Shown here: positions 28,607-38,889 of the stretch, piece by piece
Position numbering within the stretch: position 1 is the first letter of the stretch
Layout: each line of letters starts with the position of its first letter
DNA from: Paenibacillus sp. 19GGS1-52
GTDB taxonomy: Bacteria > Bacillota > Bacilli > Paenibacillales > Paenibacillaceae
NCBI RefSeq assembly: GCF_022369515.1
Contig: NZ_CP059724.1
Span: forward strand, 1,736,001-1,800,000
Direction of reading: 5' to 3'
DNA: 64,000 nt
Made by a program: the position numbers and the translations under genes
Notes under the pieces: generated by a model
The model's database searches: none
Told to the model about the DNA's origin: nothing
The model's input: the letters and a program-made list of their open reading frames with translations, nothing else

Positions 28607-29362
28607 ATGCTGCATCAGTTCTCACGTACCGAGCTGGCGATCGGACCGGAAGGTCTGGAAATTATGAAGAACAGTACGGTGGCGGTACTCGGTATTGGCG
28701 GTGTTGGAGGCATGGCGGTAGAAGCTTTGGCCCGCAGCGGGATTGGCCGGCTAATCCTGATTGATAAGGATACAGTGGATATCACCAATATTAATCGCCA
28801 GATTCATGCGCTCACAACAACGGTTGGGCAGAAAAAAGCAGATCTTATGGTTGAGCGCGTCAAACTGATCAATCCAGAATGTGAAGCCATTGCGCTGAAT
28901 ATGTTCTATACGGAAGAAACTTGCGAAGAACTGTTCAGTTATAAGCTGGATTATGTCATTGATGCCTCGGATACGATTATCTATAAAGTCCATTTAATCA
29001 AGGAGTGTCTGGCGCGTGGGATTGCTATGATTTCGAGCATGGGTGCTGCTAATAAGATAGACCCAACTCGCTTCCAGGTCGCTGATATCTCGAAGACAAC
29101 AATGGACCCTATCGCCCGGATCATCCGCCAGAAGCTGCGTAAGGAAGGCATCAAAAGAGGGGTTAAGGTCGTATTCTCGACCGAACCGCCGATGAAGCCA
29201 CGTCAGGATGTTACGGATAAAATCGTTCCCGAGAATGCGCCGGATCGACGCAAAGCGCAGCAGCCACCTGCCAGCAATGCATTCGTACCGCCAGTGGCTG
29301 GTCTGATTATGGTCAGCGTAGCTGTACGTGATTTGCTGGAGGCCGGCGGCGTTAGCTTATAA
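28607..29362 (+). CDS. tcdA: tRNA threonylcarbamoyladenosine dehydratase
   Basis: TcdA converts t6A-37 of ANN-decoding tRNAs to its cyclic form. The 251-residue E1/ThiF-like protein has the nucleotide-binding motif GIGGVGGMAVEALARSGIG, the IDKDTVDITNINRQIHA stretch and a dehydratase C-terminal part (FSTEPP, PVAGLIM). AGGAGG lies 10 bases upstream. The aspS-tcdA (yrvM) order is conserved in Bacillales. Confidence 0.92.
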   Translation: MLHQFSRTELAIGPEGLEIMKNSTVAVLGIGGVGGMAVEALARSGIGRLILIDKDTVDITNINRQIHALTTTVGQKKADLMVERVKLINPECEAIALNMFYTEETCEELFSYKLDYVIDASDTIIYKVHLIKECLARGIAMISSMGAANKIDPTRFQVADISKTTMDPIARIIRQKLRKEGIKRGVKVVFSTEPPMKPRQDVTDKIVPENAPDRRKAQQPPASNAFVPPVAGLIMVSVAVRDLLEAGGVSL

Positions 29363-29410
29363 GCGAAGCGCTTATCGTGTGGAACATATAAATTCTCTTA
29401 TTTTTAAAAA

Positions 29411-29462
29411 AAAAGGACAAAAGGGCGTGCAGCCGCAATCCGGATGCGTACGTCCTTTTGCT
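29411..29462 (+). terminator. Terminator after tcdA
   Basis: AAAAGGAC (29411-29418) pairs with GTCCTTTT (29452-29459), with inner structure between. Confidence 0.7.
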
Positions 29463-29465
29463 GTG

Positions 29466-29504
29466 ATTAAGCGCTGAATAAGCGTTGACTAGAATGCGCT
29501 TAAT
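29466..29504. promoter_or_regulatory. 9-bp inverted repeat upstream of the purine permease
   Basis: ATTAAGCGC (29466-29474) and GCGCTTAAT (29496-29504) are perfect arms 21 bases apart, about 50 bases before the permease start. A TTGACT hexamer lies between them. It could be an operator or an RNA stem; no purine riboswitch is evident. Confidence 0.4.
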
Positions 29505-29552
29505 TCATGTATCAGCTGCTATCGGAACTTAATTAGTAGTGGAGGTTGTACA

Positions 29553-30851
29553 ATGAAAGCAAATTTTTGGCGGAATAGCGTGGGGCTGGAACCGGGGCAG
29601 GACTGGAAACGGGAATGGGCGGCGGGTATCCTATCTTATTTTGCTTCTGTATATATTGTCATGGTCAATGCAGCGATACTCCATGATGCAGGGATGCCGC
29701 TGAGAGCGGGAATGGTGGCTACATTATTGACGGCCATAACCGGCTGTCTGCTGATGGCTTTTGGCGGCAAAACCCCGATTATCGTCGTACCGGGCATGGG
29801 TATTAATGCCTTTTTCACATATACGCTTGTGCATTCTATGAAGTTGGATTGGCGGGAAGCGCTTGCCGTAGTAGCCGTAACCGGCGCGTTGTTTGCTATT
29901 GTTGCGTTCACCTCACTTTACCGCATTCTGAGTGATGCAATTCCCCATAATCTGCAGCATGCGATTACTGTCGGAATAGGTCTGTTTCTGACCTTTATTG
30001 GCCTGCAAAAGAGTGGGATTGTGATCGCGCACCGCACGACCTTTGTGGCTATCGGACATTTTAGCGATCCAGCGGTTTTAACCTCCTGCATTACCTTAGT
30101 GCTGGCTTTAGTGCTGTTTATCCGCGGAACGCGCGGCGGGCTATTGATCAGCATGCTGGTGGGTACTGGACTCGCTTACTTGCTTGGGGCAACACATGCG
30201 CCGAAGAATCTGGGTTCGGGTCATGTATTCACCGGTTATAGAGATGTTTTCGTCGGCATGGACTGGAGTGGAGTAATCAGTCTGGTGTTCTGGATAGCTG
30301 TGTTCCTGCTGCTGTTGATTGTGGTATTTGAAAATATTGGTCTGATCGCTTCCCAGACGCTGATGGCGGGTCATCCAGAGCGCTTCAAAAGCAGTCTGCG
30401 GGCGCTTTCTATTGCTAATATTGCAGCTGGTCTATTCGGAAGCAGTCCGGTGGTCGCCGCAGCCGAATCCACCGCCGGTATTGCTGCAGGCGGCCGTTCG
30501 GGTCTGACCTCATTAGTCACTGGACTGTTGTTCGGGGCCACATTTCTGTTCATTCCGCTGTTGGCATACGTGCCGGATAGTGCCATCGCTCCGATCCTGA
30601 TTGTTATCGGCGGGCTTATGGTCCAGAGTGTACGCGAAATGGACTTTAATGACATGACGGAGCTATTTCCTTCCTTCCTGATTATGGTCATGATCCCATT
30701 CACCTACAGTATCGTCGACGGAATGGCGTTTGGATTCATTACCTATCCGATCCTGAAGCTTTCGATGGGCAGAGGCAAAGAGGTCCCACCCGCGCTTTAT
30801 GGAATTGCCGGTCTCTTTGTTGCTAATTTTATTTTGCATGCATTACTGTAG
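29553..30851 (+). CDS. AzgA/PbuG-type purine permease, NCS2 family
   Basis: The 432-residue protein matches the adenine/guanine/hypoxanthine transporter branch: N-terminal WKREWAAGILSYFASVYIV, GMGINAFFTYT, a VFENIGLIASQT segment with the key acidic residue, and SPVVAAAESTAGIAAGGRSG. About 13 membrane segments are present. The ATG follows GGAGGTTGTACA. It is a single gene. Which purine it moves cannot be told. Confidence 0.9.
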   Translation: MKANFWRNSVGLEPGQDWKREWAAGILSYFASVYIVMVNAAILHDAGMPLRAGMVATLLTAITGCLLMAFGGKTPIIVVPGMGINAFFTYTLVHSMKLDWREALAVVAVTGALFAIVAFTSLYRILSDAIPHNLQHAITVGIGLFLTFIGLQKSGIVIAHRTTFVAIGHFSDPAVLTSCITLVLALVLFIRGTRGGLLISMLVGTGLAYLLGATHAPKNLGSGHVFTGYRDVFVGMDWSGVISLVFWIAVFLLLLIVVFENIGLIASQTLMAGHPERFKSSLRALSIANIAAGLFGSSPVVAAAESTAGIAAGGRSGLTSLVTGLLFGATFLFIPLLAYVPDSAIAPILIVIGGLMVQSVREMDFNDMTELFPSFLIMVMIPFTYSIVDGMAFGFITYPILKLSMGRGKEVPPALYGIAGLFVANFILHALL

Positions 30852-30945
30852 CTTTCAATTCTCTGGTGTGCTACAATGAATATCCTTTTTGCATGATCAG
30901 TCATAGAGGGAATAGCTCCACAACACTTTTAGGAGGTAACTGAAA

Positions 30946-33141
30946 TTGGAAGACAACATTCAAAGTGCCTATCAAGAGGAAGAAAGCAGGCTGAACAGCG
31001 CGCTTACGGAAATTGATACTGTACTTGAGAAGCTCCGCAATACTCCGGTATATACTGGACACGAGTTTACGGAGCAAGCTTTGGAGGCATCTCGGGAACA
31101 GAAGCGCAAAGATCTTGCCAAGCTTAGGCAGGAGCCTTATTTCGGACGACTTGATTTTCAGGGCAATGATGAGAACGAACGCAAGGCGCTCTATATAGGC
31201 AAAATCGGTGCAGACCGCGAACAGGTAAGTGACCGCCCGCTAGTTATCGATTGGCGCGCGCCAGTGGCTAGCCTGTTCTATTCCTTTACCGGTGGAGCTG
31301 AACCCGCTTCCTATGAGGCTCCAGAAGGACTTATTGAAGGTTTGGTCTACCTCAAACGCAACGTGGTCATCCGCAAGGAGATTCTGGAGCGGGTAGCAGA
31401 TACCTACAATCGTGACAGTGACGGGCCAGCAGTATCGGACGAATTCCTCGTCTACCGGCTGGGTGAGAATAAAGATAATCGACTTCGCGATATCGTTTCG
31501 ACGATACAGGAGGAGCAGGACAAGATTATCCGTGCCGCCAAGAATACGGCGCTGATCATTCAGGGCGTGGCAGGGAGTGGTAAAACTACGGTCGCGCTGC
31601 ACCGGTTGGCTTTTTTACTATATCAATATAAGGATCAGGTTTCCGCGGAAAAAATGATTATTTTCGCTCCGAACCGGATGTTCCTGGATTATATTTCAGA
31701 TGTTCTGCCTGAGCTGGGTGTAGGCAATATTATGCAAAGCACCTTTCCAGACTGGGCCGCACAAACGCTCGGCCTTGAGTTGCCGGAGCAGAATGCCACG
31801 GAGACGCTGAATCGCTGGTTTGAAGCTAAGGGTGGAATGCCGGAGATTACCGAAGAGACACCGGGACGCTTCAAAGGTTCAACGGTGCTGATGGAGATTA
31901 TTGAGTCCAGTATTAAGCTGCTGGAAGTAAACTCCGTTCCAGAGGAGGATTTCAGTCCCTGGGAAGGTGCAGTGCTGCGGCGGTCCATGATTCTACGCTG
32001 GCATAATGAGGAGTACAGTCCGTATCCTCCAGCCAAGCGCAAAGAGCGTGTAATGGCACGGATTCACCGCTGGATTGAGATGGAGCTGAAGAAAAGTTCC
32101 TCAACTGCAGCAATGAAGGATCATAAGAAAAAAGGGGCACAGCGCGAGAAGGCATACAGCGCAAAATGGCCTAAGTATGATCCGTTGACGATCTATAAGC
32201 AAATTTTTCGGGCCGTTAAGTTGCCGGAGAGCTGGCCAGTTGATCCGCCGGAGGCTATTCCGGCAAGCGTGCTGAAGGAAACCGCCAAAGAGCTGAAAAA
32301 AGGGATTTTGCGCGAAGAGGATCTGCCGCCGTTATTATACATTCATTATTTGTTGAACGGAAATGAGGGTGGAGACCGCTTTGACCATGTTGTCATCGAT
32401 GAGGCACAGGATTTCTCGCCTTTCCAGATTGCTGTGCTGGATTTGTATGTGCGTGGACATTCCTTTACCATTCTTGGCGATTTATCGCAAGGAATTCATG
32501 CCTATAAAGGCGTACATGCCTGGGCCGAAATGCAAACCCTGTTTGCTCCCGAGCATACAGCTTATCATGCACTAACGCGCAGCTATCGTTCGACCATGGA
32601 GATCATCGAGTTCGCCAACGGAATCCTGACCTCTGGTGTGGGGAGCTCATTGCTCGCCGTGCCGGTCTTCCGGAGTGGTAATCCTGTTCGCCTGATATCC
32701 TATGGGGAAGGGCAGGCAGTAGGAAGTAGTGCGGAGAGTGGTCGCATTGGTGACGTTAGAGCCGCTCTGGCGGCGCTCTCTGGCCGTGAATATCGTACAG
32801 TTGCCGTATTGACACGAAGTCTTCGTGAGGCTGAGGAGCTGCATGCTGTGCTTACAGAGTATTTTGCGGATATTCATCTGATTGATGGCAGTATGACCGA
32901 ATATCGTGGTGGTCTATCTGTGCTGCCTGTATATTTATCCAAAGGATTAGAGTTTGATGCCGTAATCCTAGCTGATGCCGATCTTGATCATTACGGCTCT
33001 GCCGCTTGGGATGCGAAGCTGATGTACGTAGGCTGTACCCGTGCACTGCATGAGCTGTGGCTGCTGCATAATGGCGGACTTCCTGCTTACGTGCAGGCAA
33101 CGGTGGGAGAGACTGTCTCCGGCTGGCCGAATGCGGAGTAG
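30946..33141 (+). CDS. helD: RNA polymerase recycling motor HelD
   Basis: HelD is a UvrD-like superfamily 1 ATPase that frees stalled RNA polymerase from DNA. The 731-residue protein begins with an acidic coiled-coil arm (residues 1-70) that inserts into the polymerase. It has Walker A GVAGSGKTTVALHRLAFLL (near 205), Walker B VVIDEAQDFSPFQ, motif III GDLSQGIHAYK and the C-terminal motif LSKGLEFDAVILADAD. The start is TTG, 9 bases after AGGAGG. Confidence 0.9.
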   Translation: MEDNIQSAYQEEESRLNSALTEIDTVLEKLRNTPVYTGHEFTEQALEASREQKRKDLAKLRQEPYFGRLDFQGNDENERKALYIGKIGADREQVSDRPLVIDWRAPVASLFYSFTGGAEPASYEAPEGLIEGLVYLKRNVVIRKEILERVADTYNRDSDGPAVSDEFLVYRLGENKDNRLRDIVSTIQEEQDKIIRAAKNTALIIQGVAGSGKTTVALHRLAFLLYQYKDQVSAEKMIIFAPNRMFLDYISDVLPELGVGNIMQSTFPDWAAQTLGLELPEQNATETLNRWFEAKGGMPEITEETPGRFKGSTVLMEIIESSIKLLEVNSVPEEDFSPWEGAVLRRSMILRWHNEEYSPYPPAKRKERVMARIHRWIEMELKKSSSTAAMKDHKKKGAQREKAYSAKWPKYDPLTIYKQIFRAVKLPESWPVDPPEAIPASVLKETAKELKKGILREEDLPPLLYIHYLLNGNEGGDRFDHVVIDEAQDFSPFQIAVLDLYVRGHSFTILGDLSQGIHAYKGVHAWAEMQTLFAPEHTAYHALTRSYRSTMEIIEFANGILTSGVGSSLLAVPVFRSGNPVRLISYGEGQAVGSSAESGRIGDVRAALAALSGREYRTVAVLTRSLREAEELHAVLTEYFADIHLIDGSMTEYRGGLSVLPVYLSKGLEFDAVILADADLDHYGSAAWDAKLMYVGCTRALHELWLLHNGGLPAYVQATVGETVSGWPNAE

Positions 33142-33161
33142 ATATATTTTCTATTAATAAG

Positions 33162-33208
33162 CTAGGCTGCGCTATCCGTAAAAGGATGGTGTGGCCTAGT
33201 TTTTTTTG
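33162..33208 (+). terminator. Terminator after helD
   Basis: CTAGGCTGCGCTATCC and GGATGGTGTGGCCTAG form a long stem with T8 behind it. Confidence 0.9.
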
Positions 33209-33418
33209 TAAAGAGAAAGAATGTTATTTATACTTATTTATGTATATATATTCCTATACTGATACTGGCTAAGGACTATGGAAAGATAGATATCCACTGT
33301 CTAGGCAGGTTGGTGGAGAATGGTTATAACTGTTTTTGAACTTGTAACTACCCTGTAGCTATGGCTTAATAATAGGTGTCCGGCCGGGCGATCTTACTTC
33401 TAGCAAAGGAGGCTGATT

Positions 33419-33454
33419 ATGATGATTTCAGTATACGAGGTGGTTTCCGTCTAA
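33419..33454 (+). pseudogene. 11-codon frame resembling the start of a TxpA/BsrG-type toxin
   Basis: AAAGGAGG lies 6 bases before ATG, and the frame reads MMISVYEVVSV, then TAA. Holin-like type I toxins of Bacillales, such as BsrG and TxpA, start with similar words (MTVYESLM, MSTYESLM) but run on into a membrane helix. Here the helix is absent, so this is either a remnant or an unrelated leader peptide. The downstream hairpins fit a short regulated transcript. Confidence 0.35.
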
Positions 33455-33475
33455 GGACGGAGACCTGATTACATC

Positions 33476-33505
33476 GAGGAGGCCAATTAGGCCTCCTTAT
33501 TTCTA
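33476..33505 (+). terminator. Terminator of the short unit at 33.4 kb
   Basis: GGAGGCC pairs with GGCCTCC around AATTA, followed by TTATTTCT. Confidence 0.75.
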
Positions 33506-33689
33506 AATATAGAAGGTATTACGTTCATACTTATTTCGAATGTAGACGCCAATCAAAGGGTTTAATATAATAAAGTTACGGTTTTTTCCAAAAAAATGAA
33601 AACGAGGAAGGAGGCAGGAAACGTGTATATTACTTTACATGTAGTGGACGGACGCAAAGGGACACACCTGTTGAAGGAGGAAACGAAAC

Positions 33690-33971
33690 GTGAGTTACGT
33701 AAATGGAAAGGATGTGCTTCCCCCTGGTTTGCTCGAAGAGCTTCAGGGATACATCCAGGGTGAATTGCTCTATATCCCCAAGAAAAATGAAGCAAGAGTA
33801 AAATGGGGCGAAAACAGCGGTTCGAGACAAGAAATCGCCAGCCGCAATGAGGAGATCTTCTGTTGTCATCGAAGCGGCAGTTCAGTGCCTGAGCTGCAGA
33901 AACAATACCATTTGTCGGAGGAAAGCATCCGCAAAATCATCTCAAAAATGCGACTGGCGCTAAACCGTTAG
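33690..33971 (+). CDS. CD3324-family small DNA-binding protein (Mor-like)
   Basis: The 93-residue protein has the family plan: MSYVNGKDVLPPGLLEELQG, the YIPKKNEARVKWG segment, and a C-terminal helix-turn-helix (VPELQKQYHLSEESIRKII) like that of Mor/C activators. The start is GTG, 8 bases after AAGGAGG. A frame from GTG 33623 with its own AAGGAGG overlaps its 5' end in another frame. The target is unknown. Confidence 0.82.
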   Translation: MSYVNGKDVLPPGLLEELQGYIQGELLYIPKKNEARVKWGENSGSRQEIASRNEEIFCCHRSGSSVPELQKQYHLSEESIRKIISKMRLALNR

Positions 33972-33985
33972 TCATAACTTTGAAT

Positions 33986-34031
33986 AAAGAGCAGGGCTCC
34001 GTTGACGAAGACGGGTTCATGCTCTTTTTTG
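33986..34031 (+). terminator. Terminator between the CD3324-type gene and rarA
   Basis: AAAGAGCA (33986-33993) pairs with TGCTCTTT (34020-34027) and runs into T's. Confidence 0.7.
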
Positions 34032-34097
34032 TTGTATGGTATGATAGGGAGAGGTTTAGTATCGCTATATACAAGAATACAGCAAGGATGTGGAGCT

Positions 34098-35402
34098 ATG
34101 GATTTATTTTCTTTCGGGGAAGATACCGGGGGCGGACGTCTGTTAGCGGATCGTATGCGGCCGGAGAATCTCGATGAATATATTGGTCAAGAGCATATCG
34201 TGGGCCGGGGAAAGCTGCTGCGCAGAGCGATTGAGGCCGATCAGGTATCCTCTATTCTGCTCTATGGCCCACCGGGCTGCGGCAAAACAACACTGGCTCA
34301 TATTATATCTCATCATACGCAAGGGGAATTTGTGCGTCTGAACGCAGTCGAAGCTTCAGTGAAGGACGTACGTGAGGTTATTGAGCGGGCTCAGAGCAAT
34401 AAGTCACTGTACGGCTCGAAGACCATTCTTTTTCTGGACGAGGTCCATCGCTTTAACAGCTCTCGCCAAGATGCGCTTCTGCCTGCCGTTGAGAAGGGGA
34501 CCATTACCTTTATTGGTGCGACCACGGAGAATCCATTCCATTATGTAAACGGAGCCCTGCTGAGCCGCTCTACGCTGTTTCAGCTGGAGTCTTTGACCAG
34601 TGAGCACAGTCTTATTGCGATGAGAAGAGCCTTGTCTGACAAGGAAAAAGGACTCGGATTTATGGAGCTTCAGGTGGATGAAGACGCGTTGCTGCACATA
34701 GCAACGATGGCAAACGGCGATATCCGGCGAGCATTAAATGCTCTGGAATTGGCAGCCCTGACCACAGCACCAGAGATGGATGGGAGCGTACATATTACGC
34801 TTGAGGTAGCGGAGGAATCCATTCGCCGACCGATTGTCAAAGCGGATGAGTCGACACAGTATGACGTTCTTTCTGCTTTTCACAAAAGCATTCGCGGCTC
34901 CAGTGACGCTGCTCTGTTCTGGTTTCTCTATGCGGTGGAGAAGCTTGGTATGGACCCCATGACCTTTATCCGTCGCCTGATTGCGGCCAGCAGTGAGGAT
35001 ATCGGCCTCGCCAATCCGCAGGCTATGGTCCAGGCCGTGAGTGCGCTGGAGGCTTACCGAAACAACGGCTGGCCTGAGGCGAAGCTGAACATTGCCCAAG
35101 CGATTCTGTTCGCTGTAGAGAGCCCGAAGTCCAATGCCGTTACTGCAGCGATTTCAAAAGCGATGGCCAGTATAGATGAGCTTAAATCAGCAGAGGTGCC
35201 GCTGCATTTGCGGGATACGCATTATAAAGGTGCCACTGCGCTGGGACATGCCGGATATCAATATCCGCATGATTTTCCAGGACACTTTGTGAAGCAGGAT
35301 TATTTGCCCAAGGCGATCTCAAGACGGGTCTTTTATCAGGCTACCGAGCAAGGTAATGAAGCAAAGATTAGACATAATCAGGCGCTGCGGCGTGAACATT
35401 AA
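34098..35402 (+). CDS. rarA: Replication-associated recombination protein RarA
   Basis: RarA (MgsA) is an AAA+ ATPase that acts at stalled replication forks. The 434-residue protein has [20 protein letters not shown], Walker [15 protein letters not shown], Walker [11 protein letters not shown], sensor GATTENP and the MgsA C-terminal tetramer domain ([18 protein letters not shown]). I start at ATG 34098 (MDLFSFGED); the longer frame from 34002 runs through a terminator. In Bacillales rarA lies next to cymR. Confidence 0.94.
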   Translation: MDLFSFGEDTGGGRLLADRMRPENLDEYIGQEHIVGRGKLLRRAIEADQVSSILLYGPPGCGKTTLAHIISHHTQGEFVRLNAVEASVKDVREVIERAQSNKSLYGSKTILFLDEVHRFNSSRQDALLPAVEKGTITFIGATTENPFHYVNGALLSRSTLFQLESLTSEHSLIAMRRALSDKEKGLGFMELQVDEDALLHIATMANGDIRRALNALELAALTTAPEMDGSVHITLEVAEESIRRPIVKADESTQYDVLSAFHKSIRGSSDAALFWFLYAVEKLGMDPMTFIRRLIAASSEDIGLANPQAMVQAVSALEAYRNNGWPEAKLNIAQAILFAVESPKSNAVTAAISKAMASIDELKSAEVPLHLRDTHYKGATALGHAGYQYPHDFPGHFVKQDYLPKAISRRVFYQATEQGNEAKIRHNQALRREH

Positions 35403-35420
35403 TAGAGCTAAGCTAACAAA

Positions 35421-35465
35421 AAAAGGGACGTTCCTAAGCCACCTTGGCTTTGGAACGTCCTTTTG
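35421..35465. terminator. Bidirectional terminator between rarA and mnmA
   Basis: AAAAGGGACGTTCC and GGAACGTCCTTTT form a stem, with inner AAGCC/GGCTT pairing; it serves both convergent genes. Confidence 0.9.
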
Positions 35466-35471
35466 CTTCTA

Positions 35472-36656
<1,185 letters not shown>

Positions 36657-36907
36657 TTATAACATAACTATCTGTCCATATCGCCCGTTGGAATGTCAAA
36701 TTCCCCCGAAAAGGAGTGCGAAAATGAAAAAATGTCCACCAGGGGCGAACATTATCGTAAAAAGTTACGTTTTGTTCTCCAAAATTGTCCGTGGATATGA
36801 TAACATAAACTAAGAGCAAACATCGGAATACGTTGATATGACAATCCTCATGTCTACCAACTATTTATTATACTATAACCAGCAACTAAACCGAAAGAGG
36901 TGCCCCT

Positions 36908-37327
36908 TTGAAAATATCAACAAAAGGACGTTACGGATTAACCATTATGATGGAGCTTGCCATTAGATTCGGTGAGGGTCCAACATCACTTAAGAGTATT
37001 GCCGAAAAAAATGGCTTGTCCGAGCATTATCTCGAACAACTAATTGCCCCCCTGCGCAACGCCGGGCTTGTAAAAAGTATCCGTGGAGCCTACGGAGGCT
37101 ATATTCTAGCGCGCGAATCGAGCACAATTACCGCTGGTGATATTATACGAGTACTGGAGGGCCCTATATCTCCAGTTGATTTCACGGAAGAGGATGATCC
37201 GGCGAAGCGTGATCTCTGGCTGCGTATTCGCGATAGCATCGCAGATGTACTGGATTCAACGACACTTTCCGACCTGATTAACTACAAGGAAGAAAATCAT
37301 GCGGATAATTATATGTTTTATATCTAA
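36908..37327 (+). CDS. cymR: Rrf2-family cysteine metabolism regulator CymR
   Basis: CymR represses sulfur and cysteine uptake genes in complex with CysK. The 139-residue protein has the Rrf2 winged-helix (MKISTKGRYGLTIMMELA, KSIRGAYGGYILAR). The iron-sulfur cysteines of IscR are absent, as in CymR. The start is TTG after AGAGGTG. Its usual partner, the cysteine desulfurase gene, is 3.9 kb away; the gap holds decayed and accessory genes. Confidence 0.9.
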   Translation: MKISTKGRYGLTIMMELAIRFGEGPTSLKSIAEKNGLSEHYLEQLIAPLRNAGLVKSIRGAYGGYILARESSTITAGDIIRVLEGPISPVDFTEEDDPAKRDLWLRIRDSIADVLDSTTLSDLINYKEENHADNYMFYI

Positions 37328-37343
37328 ATAAGATTTCTTACAC

Positions 37344-37376
37344 AAAGAGTCTCGCCACTGGCGAGGCTCTTTTTAT
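37344..37376 (+). terminator. Terminator after cymR
   Basis: AAAGAGTCTCGCC and GGCGAGGCTCTTTTT form a near-perfect stem with a tiny loop. Confidence 0.85.
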
Positions 37377-37467
37377 TTTATCTAGTGCGCCAAAGGTTCA
37401 AGCAAAAAGAAAACGAAGTTATGATAGAATGTAGTCGCGAAAAGTCAAAATCAGGAGGAAGTTAGCA

Positions 37468-38034
37468 TGAACATACCACCTGTTAAATTTAATACGCGAA
37501 ATCGCTCCTCTTACTTAAGGGAATTCTCCATTAAAAACAGATTGCTTGGAGCATTTTTCATCACTTCTCTTTTACCCGTGATCTTTGTTACCCTCTATTC
37601 CAACGTTAGATACGAAGAATGAATATCAGAGAAGTTAAGCGCTTTTTCCCTTCAGGTATTGTCAGAATCGGCGGTGAATGTGTCACGGGAATTGGTTCAA
37701 TATGAAACGTTGAGTGAATCCATCATTGTGAATAAAGAAATCCAGAGTGGATTGAAGCAGGCTGGAACCATGACGGATTATGAGAGAAATGAGTTCCAAA
37801 CGAAATTAAACAATGCTTTAGGTGAACAGGTGTTCAGACTTAGTAATTTATCCAATGTAGTTGTGTTAACGGAAGGCATGGACACTTTCTTTGATATGGG
37901 ATACGAGTGGTATCCCGGAAATCAAATTACGGAGTCGATCAAGCGGATAAACCAGTTTGCAGGCAATACCACCTGGAATTATATGCGTTCCAACCGCGGA
38001 ACTGACAAAATAGCGTTCATCACGGCCGGTTCTT
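37468..38034 (+). pseudogene. Decayed YesM-type sensor kinase, N-terminal part
   Basis: AGGAGGAAGTTAGC precedes an intact ATG, so the old start is kept. The first frame reads MNIPPVKFNTR and meets TAA at 37516. A one-base loss near 37500 restores a frame reading SYLREFSIKNRLLGAFFITS, a membrane segment typical of YesM kinases. That frame stops at TGA 37620, then continues with NVSRELVQYETLSESIIV and an extracellular sensor region. The match ends near 38030, before the second membrane helix, HAMP and kinase domains, which are missing. Two point lesions plus a large deletion make function impossible. Confidence 0.82.
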
Positions 38035-38512
38035 TCAATTGGCCGATTGCTTTGGGGTAGATAAAGAAATGGGCTTCAGCCTGTCAACGGACAAGTATTT
38101 TAGCAAGCTGACCGCAGGACATTTTATTACGGTGACTGCATCCAGCTCCGGGGAGGAAGTGGGACATTTGGCGGGTAATGATGATAAGCTCTGCTGGAGG
38201 CCGTCGGAAGATGACAAAGAGCCCTGGGTGGAAATCGTTTTCCCAGAAGCTGTTATTTTGAACGGAGTGATTTTGCAGGAACAGATTTTGCAGGGACAAC
38301 GGGTGGAAGCCTTTGAACTCTGGAGTGAGCATCAGCAGCAGTGGAGCAAAATAGCCGAGGGCACTATTGTTGGTTACAAAAAAATCATCCGGGTATCGCA
38401 GACGCGCGCAGACCGTGTAAAAGTTGTATTTAAAAAATTCCGCGAATTTCCGACTTTGGCTCATATTCGTGTTGTGAACACTGAGGACTATCAAGCGAAT
38501 TTATTTACATAA
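38035..38512 (+). pseudogene. C-terminal fragment of a GH29 alpha-L-fucosidase
   Basis: In a different frame from the kinase fragment, this stretch codes for the end of a fucosidase: HFITVTASSSGEEVGHLAG, CWRPSEDDKEPWVEIVFPEA, and GYKKIIRVSQTRADRVKVVF. The last two belong to a discoidin-like C-terminal beta-domain. The catalytic barrel is absent. The junction with the kinase remnant lies near 38035, so a deletion joined two genes that once stood in the same neighbourhood, perhaps a fucose-utilisation locus. Confidence 0.8.
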
Positions 38513-38559
38513 TACCCCATATCTAATATACTATAGTTATTAATTTCAGAAATGCTGTG

Positions 38560-38588
38560 ACCCTACCTTAATTTAGGTGGGGTATTTT
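38560..38588 (+). terminator. Terminator after the fucosidase fragment
   Basis: ACCCTACCT pairs with AGGTGGGGT around TAATTT, followed by ATTTTAT; probably the old terminator of the fucosidase gene. Confidence 0.7.
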
Positions 38589-38615
38589 ATTAACGGCATA
38601 TGATAGGGGGAAGAT

Positions 38616-38828
38616 ATGATGTCGCAACCAGGATTATTTTATAGTGGGGGAATTAGCGTATTGTTCTTTTTGTTTTGGCTGGTATCGATCAGCTTTGGTC
38701 TTTATGCTTTTGTACTATTTGTAAAGCTTGCGCGCAGAGGAATAGAAGCGTTAGATTTGTACAATTACGCAAAAAACCGAGAAATTCGTGATCGTTATGA
38801 GTCGGCTAAAAAGGATGATCTGTTCTAA
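38616..38828 (+). CDS. Small single-pass membrane protein, 70 residues
   Basis: I do not recognise a named family. The protein starts MMSQPGLFYSGG after GGGGGAAG, has one long membrane segment (VLFFLFWLVSISFGLYAFVLF, about residues 15-35), and a charged C-terminal tail (YAKNREIRDRYESAKKD). Good ribosome binding site and normal composition suggest a real gene. Confidence 0.65.
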   Translation: MMSQPGLFYSGGISVLFFLFWLVSISFGLYAFVLFVKLARRGIEALDLYNYAKNREIRDRYESAKKDDLF

Positions 38829-38889
38829 AACCTATTTCGATACTTTTTTGGAATCTGCGTATCATAAGCGACTGGCAGCTACACTAATC

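Larger units (their letters stand above)
33209..33622. other. Intergenic region with short frame and hairpins
   Basis: No ordinary gene fits. The region contains an AT-rich stretch (33230-33260), an 11-codon frame with a strong ribosome binding site (33419-33454), a 10-bp hairpin GGTTTCCGTC-taag-GACGGAGACC (33442-33465), and a terminator (33476-33505). Together they look like one short transcription unit. Confidence 0.5.

Noticed and set aside
37468..38512. Kinase and fucosidase frames as two real genes
   Set aside because: Catalytic domains of both are missing and the first has two inactivating lesions, so they are given as pseudogenes. Sequencing error could explain a point lesion but not the missing domains.
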